NCBI GenBank assembly: GCA_025506515.1
Contig: CM046452.1
Location: forward strand, 98,984,311 to 99,048,310
Source: Flaveria trinervia
Lineage: Eukaryota > Streptophyta > Magnoliopsida > Asterales > Asteraceae
Direction: 5' to 3'
Length of the DNA: 64,000 nt
Of this stretch, positions 11,905-24,140 are shown one piece after another (positions within the stretch are counted from its first letter, which is position 1; each line of letters starts with the position of its first letter). Made by a program: the position numbers and the translations under genes. The notes under the pieces are model-generated. The model did not search any database and was not told the origin of the DNA. It saw nothing but the letters and a program-made list of their open reading frames with translations.

Positions 11905-12852
11905 GATTGGTATCAGAGCCCATAACTATAGGGATTTAGGTTATTATAAATGGTGACCTAGACTATAGTTTATGCATGAACCTTATAGAATAACATTATT
12001 ATTCTTGTAAAATATATTGTTTTGCATGCTACATAATGTTATGCCATACTTATGTGCAACTTGATGTCTTAGCATAGGTTGCCTTGTAATTGTTTAAACT
12101 TTGTTACTTGTCTCCCTAAACTTAACTTTGACTCATTGACTCTCCCCGACAAATGAACTCCTTAATCTTATTCGCGTCAACACGTGGGAACTTATGCTTA
12201 TGCTTATGATTTGCATCTTTAGACGTTATGTCTAATCTATAAAAATCTCATCAGGGTTTTGATTTTATGAACCTAAGAAATTTGCGTGACTCATAAACAC
12301 CTGTATCCTGGATTTCCTGGCAAAAGGCCTTCGGGCTAAGGCAAGCATATCGTATAAATCCTACGGGACTAGTTATGCTTACCTGGGGATTTCTGGATGA
12401 GTGATAAACTATGGTCAACATACACAAGTTTCTAAGGCAAATGAGTCAATTTACCTTGACGTGTCAACGTTTCCAAATAGTAATGCGTTACCAAATGGAA
12501 CCATCCGGTTTATATTTAAAATATCAAAAATCCTTGATTCCTTGGACTAGTTTATCATCGAAACTCTAATATCTTCTCTTTCCTATCTTGCACAATGTTC
12601 CCGTTAATATTGAACTCGTTATACTTCTCAATTCTTACGTTTAAACAATGTTATACGTTGTGCGCCTTACGTAACTATCTTCGTACCTTGACCAACATGT
12701 ACATGGATCTTAATATATTCAAAGATATTGGTCGTCTAAACCGAATGGTTATTTTTAAACTTAAAATTGTTACTTAGGTTTCCAAACGTCCTTAAAGTGT
12801 GTCCCATAACTAAAATCATGCAATGTCGAAAGGTGGAATACCTACATCCCGG
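11905..12852 (+). mobile_element. 5' leader of element C, internal region otherwise deleted
   Basis: The noncoding leader downstream of the PBS is clearly homologous over about 12180-12500 to the leader of element B (reverse strand, about 37690-38000). It includes a hairpin-forming segment at 12340-12383 (GGCAAGCATA pairing with TATGCTTACC). No gag follows; sequence jumps at about 12853 into the 3' quarter of another LTR copy. Confidence 0.75.
11908..11920 (+). other. Primer-binding site of element C
   Basis: TGGTATCAGAGCC follows the LTR end after three bases, identical to the initiator-Met site of element 1. Confidence 0.88.
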
Positions 12853-13561
12853 GATATCTTGTGAGTATTTCCATACCCCCTTTTCTTATTTTCATACTTT
12901 TGGGTGAAACATGTTAACTTATACTATTGCATTTGTAAACTTATTTGAGACTTGTAAACCTATGGCAATTAATCTGGTAAAGTTGTGGTTAGTTGAACTT
13001 TCGTGGTTACCATGTTATGGCGTTATATGTACAATCATTAACTATTGCTAGCCCAGCGAAGTTATAGATCTATGGGCCAGACAAGCCTGCTTTGGTTGAT
13101 CCAAGTACACTTAGCTGATCGTATAATCTTGTAAACGTTTGAGACTTGTAAAACTTTGTCGAGGTTTGATTGTTGCATTGTTCATAACATCCCTAATCAC
13201 TTTATTCACTAACTTATGACTTGAATTGCCATCTTTTATATAATCTATGTATTAAAAACTATGGAATGCTCACCACATTTTTATGTTGACCTTTTATTTT
13301 AACATGTTTCAGGAATACCTCAAGTATGTGTTCTACTCTTTGAAGTTTATCATATCTAGGACTGGACCTAGAGATAAAATGGATGATCATGTTATTTGTA
13401 GCATTTGTACATGATGTATTCTTTGTTGAAACTTTTGCTTGTAATGTTACAATTGAATCTTATGATTAATATATTTGGATTTAATAAATAGCGTTATGTG
13501 GTTGTGAACAATCGTAACCCTCACATCTCGACGTTTCCGCCGTCAAGGTTGGGGTGTGACA
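12853..13561 (+). repeat. Truncated second LTR of element C (3' end only)
   Basis: The segment repeats about 11197-11904 with few differences and ends with the same GTGTGACA terminus. The left junction shares a short ATCTTGTGAG microhomology with the intact LTR, suggesting an end-joining deletion that removed the internal region and the 5' part of this LTR. Confidence 0.83.
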
Positions 13562-13566
13562 TTATA

Positions 13567-13653
<87 letters not shown>

Positions 13654-14015
13654 ATTATTATTATTATATTATATTATATTATATTATATTATATTATATT
13701 ATATTATATTATATTATATATTATTATATTATATTATATTTATTTATTATATTATATTATTATATTATATTATATTATATATATTATATTATATTATATT
13801 ATATTATATTATATTAATTATATTATATTATATATATTATATATTATATTATATTATATTATTATATATATTATATTATATTATATTATATATATTATAT
13901 TATATTATATATATTATATTATATTATATATATTATATTATATTATATTATATTATATTATTAATAATAATAATAATATTGTTGTTGTTGTTGTATTATA
14001 ATAATAATATTAATA
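13562..14015. repeat. Long TTA and TATAT microsatellite
   Basis: (TTA)n runs from about 13568 to 13665, then a TATAT/TTATA pentanucleotide-like array to about 13960, then short TAA and TTG runs. It begins at the LTR terminus. Apparent 167-168-residue ORFs (Tyr/Ile homopolymers) are artefacts. Confidence 0.95.
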
Positions 14016-14059
14016 ATCCAATCTATGTCGACAGTTGTAATTCGATTAAAGCTAACATT

Positions 14060-14920
14060 TGATGTATGTAATCAACCCCAATCATCATAAGAGCACATTT
14101 GATTTGAATATAAACAATGATGTAATCAATTTTAATCGTCATAAGAGTACCTTTGAGTTGAACATAAACAATGATGTAATCAACCTTAATCGTCGTAAGA
14201 GCATCTTTGAGTACGTATTCAACCCTGATCGTCATAATAGCACATTTGAAGTTGAACATAAACAATGATGTAATCAACCCTAATCGTCATAAGAGCATAT
14301 TTGAGTTGAACATAAACAATGATGTAATCAACTCTAATATTCATAAGAGCACATTTAAGTATGTAATCAACCCTAATTATCATAAGAACACGTATGTAAT
14401 CAACCCAAATCGTAATGAGAGCACATTTGAGTACGACATAAACAATGATGTAATCAACCCTAATTATCATAAGATCACTTTTAAGTATGTAATCAACCCT
14501 GATCGTTATAACACAACATTTGAGTTGAACATAAACAATGATGTAATCAACCCTAATCGTCATAAGCGCATATTTGAGTTAAGCATAACAATAATGTAAT
14601 TAACCTTAATTATCATAAGATTAACTTTGAGTTGAACATAAACAATGATGTAATCAACCTTAATCATCGTAAGAGCACCTTTGAGTATGTAATCAACCCT
14701 CATCGTCATAATAGCACATTTGAAGTTGAACATAAACAATGATATAATCAACCTAATCGTCATAAGAGCACATTTGAGTTGAACATAAACAATGATGTAA
14801 TCAACCCTAATCTTCATAAGAGCACATTTAAGTATGTAATCAACCCTGATCATTATCAGACAATATTTGAGTTGAACATAAACAATGATGTAATCAACCC
14901 TAATCCTCTTAAAAAACTTA
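14060..14920. repeat. 54-bp minisatellite with a shorter variant unit
   Basis: The unit contains AACATAAACAATGATGTAAT followed by CAACCCTAATCGTCATAAGAGCAC-like sequence. Full units are 54 bp; shorter units of about 33-36 bp lack the AACATAAACAATGATG half and carry TATG instead. Because 54 is a multiple of three, it stays open in frames on both strands, giving spurious ORFs. Confidence 0.93.
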
Positions 14921-15224
14921 ATATTGATAATTATAATTGGATCATTTTACTGATATAGTATTATATAATTATAAATTATTACAATTATTATTCCCATAAA
15001 GTACTATCAACGTATATAATTTAACATCAATAATTATAATTGGATTTAACTGATATATGTTATCTATAATTATAATTAATAAATATATTATTATTATGAT
15101 TTATAATTATAATAAATATAATTATTATTTTATAGGTATTATTTTTATAAGTATAATTGTAATAAATATAAAAAAAGTCCACAATGTATTATTGTTCATA
15201 TTATTATTTTTATAAAAATACACC

Positions 15225-15709
15225 CTATGGCGACGACATGTCGTCGGCATAGATGTTTCACAAAAGGCGGAGTTATTTCTCTCCAATTTATTTAGAGGGA
15301 AAAAAGGGAAAAAAATTACCTATGGCGACGACATGTCGTCGCGATAGAGATTTCAGAAAAGGCGGGCATTTTTACCGCCAATTTATTTTAGAGGAACTAA
15401 AATAAAAAATTGTTTTTTACCTATGGCGACGACATATCATCGCCATAGATAAAAGAAAATTCTTGAGTCATCTAAAATAAATATAAATTACGATAAAATT
15501 ACCTATGGCGACAAAATGAGGCGACGACTTTTGAGTCGTCACGATAGGTGGAACCTAAGGCGACGACATGTCGTCACGATAGAGTTTTGGTAGCCAAAAA
15601 CCTAATCAACCCTATAGCGACAACATGTCGTCGCTATAGGGTGACCTATAGCGAGAACACTATGTCGTCGCCATAAGTCTAGTCGCGATAGGGTAATATT
15701 CTTGTAGTG
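15225..15709. mobile_element. CACTA (En/Spm-like) transposon right end with subterminal repeats
   Basis: The block ends in CTTGTAGTG at 15701-15709, the reverse complement of the CACTACAAG terminus typical of CACTA transposons. The preceding about 480 bp hold at least seven copies of a CCTATGGCGACGACATG-type motif in both orientations; the core GACGACATGTCGTC is itself palindromic. Such arrays are the transposase-binding subterminal regions of this family. No transposase and no matching left terminus were seen, so this is a truncated or deletion derivative. Confidence 0.75.
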
Positions 15710-18535
15710 TATATAGGTAACTGAAACCTTATAATATATATTAGTAGGTTAGAATCCGTGTATTATATGGGTGGAATAAATAAAACATATTAAAATCATT
15801 AGTTTTATGAATATTTTATTTTCTAAATGTTTATATCCATTGATGAAATAGAAATATAATGAATATTTAAAAATTATAACACATAATGAATTAAAATTAT
15901 TACTCTATATTTAATATGTATTAATAAATTATTAAAATAACTACATTTATGTTTTAAACGTTTAATAGTTTAGTTTATTTATTTACAATAATTATCACTT
16001 AATATGACAGCGAAAAAAACACAAATATAAATATATTTTTAAACATATTTTAGTTAAAAAAGTCAAATTAATTGTTTTTATAATTTTTGTATATATTATG
16101 AGAGAGAAGCGGAAAATAACTTTTTTGATATGCTAAAATGATGACACGTGTCATTTGATATGCTAGAATGATAACACGTGTTTTAAGAAAACCTTCTTTT
16201 ATTATAGGTTATAGATTTAATGATACACATTTGTATGCTTAAAGTAGTCATTTATTTCGGTGAGTACAACTTGCATCTCTAAGTTTTGTATCTTTATAGG
16301 GTCCTTGGATTCTAATAATATTAAATTTTATTTATTGGTCGAGATTAATCACAACTAATAAAATATACATACATTTTCAATTATGAGGTTATTTTCATCC
16401 AATGATCTCTTACTAACAGAGAGTTAACACAATTAGTTTTTTGATAAAACGTGCCCAACTTTGAACTTATTTTCAACTCCGCTGCCGTCCAACCTTCATC
16501 AAGTCCGTTTTGACGACCCTGATGGTAGATTGTAACTTTTTGTTTAGTGTTTTTGCCACATAAGCAGTACATTTCATAAAAAACCTAACGGGGTTAACTT
16601 TTAGGGTTATTTGAGAAAACAAAACTTAATGTTGAGAGTATCAGTAAATATTTTCTAGGTTAAAATTAATCCTGATCAATACATAAAAGTTAAGAATATT
16701 AAACATGTGCTTCATGAGCTAAAATTTTCTCTTTAACATTTATTTGCGGTATTGGTGTGACAATTTAATGGCTAGTCCGGTATTTCAGCTAACTAGCACA
16801 AAGTCTGAATGTCAGATACGTTCCATATACTATATAAAGTGTTTATCTTTTGCTGGGGTTGATATTCTTCGGTACAAACTACAAGTTCTCAATATATAGC
16901 TTGAGGGGACATATTAGCTAGGCCATTAGGGTAATTGTACGAGGTGCGTTAAGTTTTTTATATTTTTTTGTTTCTAGCGCAATTTGATAAGTTGAAACAC
17001 ATGTGATGATTTTTTTTGTTACATGGTTAAAACATAATTACAATTAACATATGAAATATTTGAAAATTTAAGCAAAGCATTTATTTTAAACAATATATTA
17101 GCAATCAAACATTAATATTAACTAGATATGCTTCTGCGCGCGTTGCACGTGTAATTGCACCACGAACTTAAATACGAAAACCCGTATACAAATAATATAC
17201 TAACGGCTATCACTTTGACTTCAAATTAGAAGACATCAAGCAAACGGAAAAAAGGAAATGACGTCAACATAACAAATTAAAAACGTATTGAATTAATGCA
17301 AATTTTCACATATTTTATGATGCAGTTTAAATAAATAGGCATTTAAAATAATTTTTAATTACTAAAATAACTTGACAAATCAGAAAGGGCCAAATATTAA
17401 AACCTCAAGACTTCTATGGTAAAAACACAAAAACTAAAAATTCCTTATAGCTAAGACTTTATTATTATATATAAACTAGAAAATGCCCCAGCAAGTGTAT
17501 GTTGTGCGCGTAGTGCATCACGAACTTGAATATGAAAACCGGAATTCAAAAACTTTTTAAAGGTTGTTGCTCTAACTTACAACTTAAAGACATCAAGCAA
17601 ACGAAAAAAAATAATGTTTATATAATATAACAAACTTAACAAACGTGATGAATTAACACAAGTTTTCTTATATTTTAAAACACCTCTCACCTGAAATAAA
17701 AAGAAAAAAACTATCTAACCTCAAGTTTCTTTTTCATACACACTTTTTTAAGGTAACTATTTGTGAAGCAAAGAAATTACATGAAAAGAGAAAATTGGAT
17801 AAAATAAGATACAATTGGCAGCAACTGAACTTAAACCCACGTTCCTTGGTAGGAGCGACAACACCGAAACCACAGGACTGACTAACTTCTTTGTTAAAAC
17901 TTTACAACAAAAATACTTATATTCATTTTTTAATTCCAGTTTATTAAAAACAAGTGGCTGCCACATGACATACATTGATCAGCACTTCGCATAATTAAAC
18001 CAAACAAAATTCTTTACTCACTTTTTAGGTAACTTTTGATCTTTTTTTTCTATTTGTTCATATCATTTATGAAACCAAAAAATGGCAAACAAAATATGAC
18101 ATGATATCATTTTATCATTACTCAGCAAACTCAAACCAATCAGGAATCATTTACCATAAAGAGTCGTAAACTGATAATATAATTAATTTTTTAAATAACT
18201 TTGTGGATTAAAATTAACCATTACTAATACATACGAACCTGGTGGATTAAAATTGCTAAATCATTAATGCGAACTATTATTTATAATTAATAATTTATGC
18301 TCATTTATTTCACTTGTCTTTTATAATTCAAAGTAATTAAATAAGTATTTAAAACAATTTTAGTTATTAATTACGTTTATATATAAACATAAAAATGTCA
18401 TAAGACATTAAAAATGATGTGCCATAAAAAGGATCAAATATGGAATCAAAAAACTTTTGTTGCCAACACACCATAACTAAAAATTCTTGATAGCTAAAAG
18501 TTTTAAATTACATAGATAAATACTCGTACCATCTA
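15710..18535. other. AT-rich intergenic region with small repeats
   Basis: No gene was recognised. It holds a 30-bp direct duplication at 16125-16182 with ACACGTGT in each copy. It also holds two diverged direct copies of an about 230-bp repeat (about 17125-17345 and 17475-17680), both beginning with a GCGCG-TTGCACGTG or GTGCGCGTAGTGC stretch and containing CATCAAGCAAACG. Confidence 0.6.
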
Positions 18536-18780
18536 TGTCAAAGCAAATGTTGTATTTTATTATAGCACATGTGGCAACCTAAATGCTTAAGTGGTGATCA
18601 CTTCAGCTCAAAAGTAGATTGAATTTTTAATTTAAATATAATCAGATGAAAAAGTATGTACTAAAAGCTCTTCCAAATATGGCTTCTGTTTAATAATACA
18701 TATATCAAAGCAAAATGTATTTTATTCTCACACACAACCTAAAAAGCTCAAGTAGCGACCACTTCAGCCCCAAAACTTTT
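18536..18780 (+). promoter_or_regulatory. Duplicated segment in the terpene synthase upstream region
   Basis: About 18536-18613 and 18703-18780 are diverged copies sharing CAAAGCAAA, TGTATTTTATT, CAACCTAAA and a CACTTCAGC end. They lie 220-460 bp upstream of the ATG, so they may hold duplicated promoter elements; no function is shown. Confidence 0.5.
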
Positions 18781-18920
18781 GTATAACGATGTGTCTCTAA
18801 GGATTTAAAAATGTTTCCATGTATACAATATTCAATTGTTTCAACCATGACGTGGACATTAATCTTGTATGTCCCAACGCTTCACACAGAAAACGTGATA
18901 AAGATGACATTCACCTCGTA

Positions 18921-18932
18921 CTATATATATAC
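18921..18932 (+). promoter_or_regulatory. Probable TATA box of the terpene synthase gene
   Basis: CTATATATATAC lies about 70 bp upstream of the ATG at 18999, a normal distance for a plant gene with a short leader. Confidence 0.5.
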
Positions 18933-18998
18933 TAATATACCCTTTAGCTCTACTTCAAATTTAAGCATTTTCATCCTAACAAAATCTTTCACATAAAA

Positions 18999-21764
18999 AT
19001 GTCTGTTAAACAAGAGAATGTTAAGCGTCCTATTGTTAATTTTCCTCCTAGTGTTTGGGGAGATCAGTTTCTTGCCTATGACGAGGTACGCATCTTAATA
19101 AGGTTATCAAGGAAACAACTACAATTTTCAAGGTTAAATTTGTTATAAACATAAAGATGAATTATTCAAATTTAAAGCAAAACATCATTAAATTCTATGT
19201 CTATTCATGTTTTTGTGAATACTTAATAGATTTTGCGTATTCATGTTTCTGTGAATACTTAATAGATTTTGCGGATGTGTTTAAGCACTATGAGGCAACG
19301 TGATCCAAAAGGATCCCTTCAGTTGAATTGACACGAATTGTGATAATACTTTGTATGTTGATGTAGCAAGAAGATCAGGCTGGTCTTGAAAAAGAAGTTG
19401 AAGTCCTCAAAGATGAAGTGAGAAAAGAAATACAACGAGCTTTGGCTAATCCTATAGAACATACAAATTTGTTAAGACTGGTTGATGCAATCCAACGCTT
19501 AGGCATTGAATATTATTTTGAGGAGGAGGTCAATCATGCCTTGCAACACTTCTATGACGCATATGGTAACAACTGGAATGGTGGTGCCATTTCTGTTTGG
19601 TTTCGAATCATGCGGCAACATGGTTTTTTTGTTTCAAGCGGTTAGTGGTCATAGATTAAGTTTATATATCAAGATGCAAAATAAGCTAATGATGTCTCTT
19701 ATGAAACGAAACAGATGTTTTTAATAGCTACAAGGGCAAAGATGGAGCTTTTAAGGAGCCATTAGAGAATGATATTGAAGTTTACTTGAGTTGTATGAGG
19801 CAGCATATCTAAGGTTCCTGGCGAAATCATATTAGATGATGCCCTTGCGTTCGCAAGAGGGCGTCTTGCTGACATTTCAAAAGATCCTTCTCTGAGCAAC
19901 TCTATCGTCGCTAAACAAATTCAAGAAGCACTAAAGCAACCTTTGCATAAAAGGTTGCCAAGACTTGAAGCATTACGCTACATACCTTTTTACCAACAAC
20001 AAACTTCTCATAACAAGTCTTTATTAAAGCTTGCTAAGTTAGGGTTCAACCTGCTTCAATCACTACATAAGAAAGAGCTCAGCCAAATTTATAAGTATGC
20101 ACATATAAGCCATCTATCATTTTCAATTCAATCTTTAACATCGCAAAATTAAACATACATGGAATACACACTTTATGTTCCTTTTTTATTTAAAAGTAGA
20201 ATTAAATGATACATGTTATATATTTGAAATAATCTAATACATGTATACATAATTATTGTAGGTGGTGGAAAGGCTTTGATGTCCCAACTAATCTACCCTA
20301 TGCCAGAAATAGATTGGTAGAATGCTACTTTTGGTCATTAAGTGTGTACTATGAGCCTCAATATTCTCAATCTAGAATGTTCCTAGCTAAATTTGTTTCA
20401 ATTGAAACACTTCTTGATGACACTTATGATGCTTATGGTACTTATGAAGAACTTGATACTTTCACCCAAGAAATTAAAAGGTATATGAACCAACATGCAC
20501 CTTAATATCCATTACAACCAAATCTTTTAGTCAGTTCTATCAAGTTACTCGTGCATGTTTCTTAGGTGGTCAGTTGCATGCTCAGATGATCTTCCAAAAA
20601 GCATGAAACTTATATCTCGAATGCTTCTAGATTTGTATGAAGATATGGAAAAGGTCCTGATAAGGATTGGAAAAGCACATCATCTCAACTATAGCAAAGA
20701 AGCAGTAAGTTTTCACCACATTCCATTTGTAATTAATGGTATATTTGTATAAACTTTACATGATTTCTCACCTTAGTTTTTATGTATTTTGTTGGATTTA
20801 GTTTCTGTTAGAAAGGAAAAAATCATATCACCTAGTATTATTACTTTCTATTGGCTTTAAGGTTTGAGTTTAGGTTAGCTCTAGCTAGAGTGATATTGAT
20901 TTGGTCACGTGTGATTATGCCTACTATAGATGATTGAATATATTGGATCCTACTTGAAAGAAGCTAAATGGGCAAATGACGGGTACATACCAACAGTGGA
21001 GGAGCATAGAGAAGTTACAATTGTTAGTAGCGGATATAAAAACACTTTAATAGCAAGTTTTGTTGCCATGGGCGATGTAATCACTGATGAAACATTCAAA
21101 TGGGCTCTAACAATGCCTCCCCTTGCAAAAGCTTGTTGTTTGCTTTGTAGGATAATGGATGATATTGTCACCCGCAAGGTACACCCAACTCCTATCTTAA
21201 TGTCACAACCTAAAATTCTGAAGAACGAAGTATGATGGATTTACACAAAACATATGTATCATTTTGTTAAATACATGTGGAAGCCTAAAAAAGAGTCATA
21301 AAAAGAATATCCTTTTATTTAATTTATTAAGCGGCTTATATATTAATTTCCTCAACCTAATTATCGACCACATTCTTAGATGTAGTAACTTAAACGTTAG
21401 TAATACTTGTTCTTTGATAACTTTTTTTATTTGACTTCGGCTAATATTCAAGATTTGAATACTAATTCAGGATGAGAAAGAAAGAATGCATGTGGCATCT
21501 GCCATTCAATGCTATATGAAAGAACATGATGTCTCCGAGCAACATGTCTATGATTTGTTTAATGAAAAAGTTGAAGAAGATTGGAAAATTCTGAATCTGG
21601 AGTCTTTGAGGTGTAAAGAAGTTAAAATGCCTGTAATTATGTTGGTGATCAACTTGGCACGAGCTATGGATGTCCTATATAAGAATAAAGACCATTTCAC
21701 AGATGTTAGTGAAGAACTAATAAATCATATCAAGTCCCTTGTCGTCAATGCTATCGCTATATAA
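18999..21764 (+). CDS. Sesquiterpene synthase (TPS-a subfamily), seven exons, two frame breaks in exon 3
   Basis: Class I terpene synthase that would cyclise farnesyl diphosphate in the cytosol. Exons: 18999-19085, 19367-19640, 19715-20094, 20262-20480, 20566-20704, 20930-21178, 21471-21764; all introns are GT-AG. Exons 4, 5 and 6 (219, 139, 249 bp) match the canonical TPS gene structure. About 547 residues, no transit peptide. Motifs: RP-x8-W (residues 10-20), RxR near 263, DDTYD at 300-304, and the second Mg site DDIVTRKDE at 444-452. Exon 3 is 380 bp where phase requires 382: one G is missing near 19777 and one near 19807, giving a premature TAA between them. Either this is a pseudogene or these are sequencing errors; all other exons are clean. 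A possible AATAAA signal lies at 21982. It resembles composite germacrene-type synthases, but the product cannot be assigned. Confidence 0.92.
19203..19274. repeat. 36-bp tandem duplication in terpene synthase intron 1
   Basis: Two adjacent copies of an ATTCATGTTT...TAATAGATTTTGCG unit differ at about two positions, indicating a recent local duplication. Confidence 0.85.
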
Positions 21765-23149
21765 GCTCATGTCCATAACAGCCTTCATAACATGTTCCAA
21801 ATATTAATTTGGAAGATGGTTCGTTGTCTTTACGATCTTTAATTAACAAAAATAAGAAGTCGAGTTCTTTGGCATATGGTGGTTCCTCGTTTGAGTAAAA
21901 AATATCGATTAATCAAGTTGATGTAAAAGATTACCAAGTACGTGATATTTTAAATTTCTATATGTATCTCAAGGTTTGAGTAATAAAGATTGATTTATGC
22001 TTCAAATTAATATATGTTTTAACTATAAACTCTTGTGACATGCTTGGATCTACAAATCTTCTCTCGTAAATAAATGCATCTCTCTTTTAATCGGAAAATA
22101 ATGGTATCGATTATGATTTATAAAAACAGATTCGATAACAATTTCGTCATGTGGTAAGAGTAGATTCGATCACATGAAGATGCATGATTCAAGTTGTAGA
22201 AAGTGTGGTTTTCATTAGTTTTGTTAAACTTAAATTAGGTTGGTTGGGTCATATATAGGAGTCTTCATTAGTTGTTTTTATAGTTTTTTTTAGCTACCAA
22301 CTTCAGCCTATTAAAAAAATCAACATTTTTAATGGTGGTGGAGGGTGGTGGAGGGTGGTGGAGGTGGAGCGGTGGTGGTTGAGATGGTGTTGAATGAAGA
22401 AGAAAAAGGGTAAAATGGTTATTTTGGAGCCAATTAACGGACTTAATTAACGGCCGTTAGACCCAGAGACGAAACTTATTATTTTTTTCAAACCTTGGGA
22501 CTAAATCTATAATTTTTCAATTATAAAAACAAATGATAAAATTTAAACAAACTTTATAGACGATCTTAATAATTTACTTTAATTTTAATCTAGAAGCACG
22601 TGTTTTTTTCTTCTTATGATCAAAGTACAGGTACACCCTCTTGTTGATTTATTGATTTTTTTTTGTTTCTCAATGTTGAAAACAATTTAGATATTTTTCC
22701 ATTAAACTAATAATCAATATTTCATTGAATGATAAGTAGTCAATAGATGCAGGTACGTGGCGTGACTAGTGATATACATAGAACCTTTCAAACTAGCTCT
22801 TATATATGTGTCACGGCCTCATGGGTAAATTGTCTCATTATAAACCTAAGCTAATAAATATAAGATGAGGTTATTGTAAAAACTAAGAAAAAATTAAAAA
22901 ATAATTAAAAAAATTATTATCTATTAAATCTTAGATCTAATAGTTAAGAAAAATTGATAATATAATGGTAAATAATTGAAATTTTAAATGGTATGCCAAT
23001 AGTATTTTAGTGTTAACTATATTTTCAAGTTTCACATTTTTTATACACTTGTAACTTTACATACAATATTTTTTTTAATTATACCATAAAAACAATAATT
23101 TTTTAATCTTTAAAATGCCTATAATTTTAATGCATAAAAAACGAAGTTT

Positions 23150-24140
23150 TTTTTCACGAAATTTCATATCATTGTGTAATATTCCTCAATTCATTGTGTA
23201 ATATTCGACAACTCATTGTGTAATATCAAGTTATTATGTATTAATAATCGGATCATTGTGGCTAATATTAACCATTTTGTTATGCATTATGTTTTTTTAT
23301 AAATGATAACTTTCAAATAACACAATACTAAAAAGTGTATATTTTTACGTCTTCAGTTCATTCTGTAATACTGATCAAGTCATTTTGTTATCTTTATCAA
23401 GCAACTCATCATGTCTATTGTTAATCATCAAGTTTAGTGCTAGTCATTGTATAACCCATTATGTCTAATGTTAACCATTGTGTTTTTTAAAATGATGATT
23501 TTCAAATAACACAATACTGAAAATGTAACTTCTTTACGTTTTTCTAGTTCATTATGTGATCTTGATCGGTCATTGTATAATCCTCGTCAATCAGCCAATT
23601 GTGTCTATTGCTAATTATCGAGTCTAGTGTTGGTTATTGTGTTAACCAGTACCCATTGTGTTTAATGCGGACTGTAGTGTTATGTATTGTGTTTTGTAAA
23701 ATTATGATCCTCAAATAACACAATATTAAACAATGTAGCGATGAGGAGAAAAGTCGCCCAATGTATGGTCCTAATTTCAACAAACTTTCTGGTCCTCCCT
23801 CTAGCATACGGGGATCGGCCCTACGCACCGGGGGCGAAGCGTAGAGGTCACTTTAGCATATTTTATGTTTTTAGTTCATTATGTAATCATCAAGTCATTT
23901 TGTAATACTTGTCAAAACAGCTCATTATGTCTATTGTTAATCATCGAGTCCAGTTTTGGTTATTGTGTTACCGTTGTGTCTAATGTTAACCATTGTGTTA
24001 TGTATTGTGAATGATGATTTTCGAAAACACAATAATAAGAAATGTAACTTTTTTATGTTTCAAGTTCATTATGTATTTATTATTAGATAATTATGTAATC
24101 TTCATCAATTTGAATATTCCACAATGATTTAATGAAATTA
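23150..24140. repeat. Diverged tandem repeat of about 180-210 bp with an inserted GC-richer block
   Basis: Units begin with an AATGATGATTTTCAAATAACACAATA-like stretch near 23308, 23490, 23700 and 24008, followed by AGTTCATTATGT, TCATTGTATAATC and TGTCTATTGTTAATCATCGAG motifs. In the third unit an about 115-bp block (23738-23855) rich in CGGGG and GCG interrupts the pattern. No coding potential was seen. Confidence 0.65.

Noticed and set aside
13498..14062. Two 167-168-residue ORFs of Tyr and Ile
   Set aside because: Pure translation of the TTA/TATAT microsatellite.
14023..14853. Repeated-peptide ORFs on both strands, at first like a tandem-repeat protein or a CRISPR array
   Set aside because: The 54-bp unit is a multiple of three so all frames stay open; there are no unique spacers, and the genome is plant nuclear.
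14260..14900. AACCCTAA strings resembling plant telomere repeat
   Set aside because: They occur once per minisatellite unit and are not tandem CCCTAAA.
18811..18996. 61-codon ORF ending 2 bp before the terpene synthase ATG
   Set aside because: It spans the likely TATA box, so most of it should not be transcribed.
18999..21764. Naming the enzyme germacrene A synthase
   Set aside because: Active-site differences decide products within TPS-a and cannot be read here.
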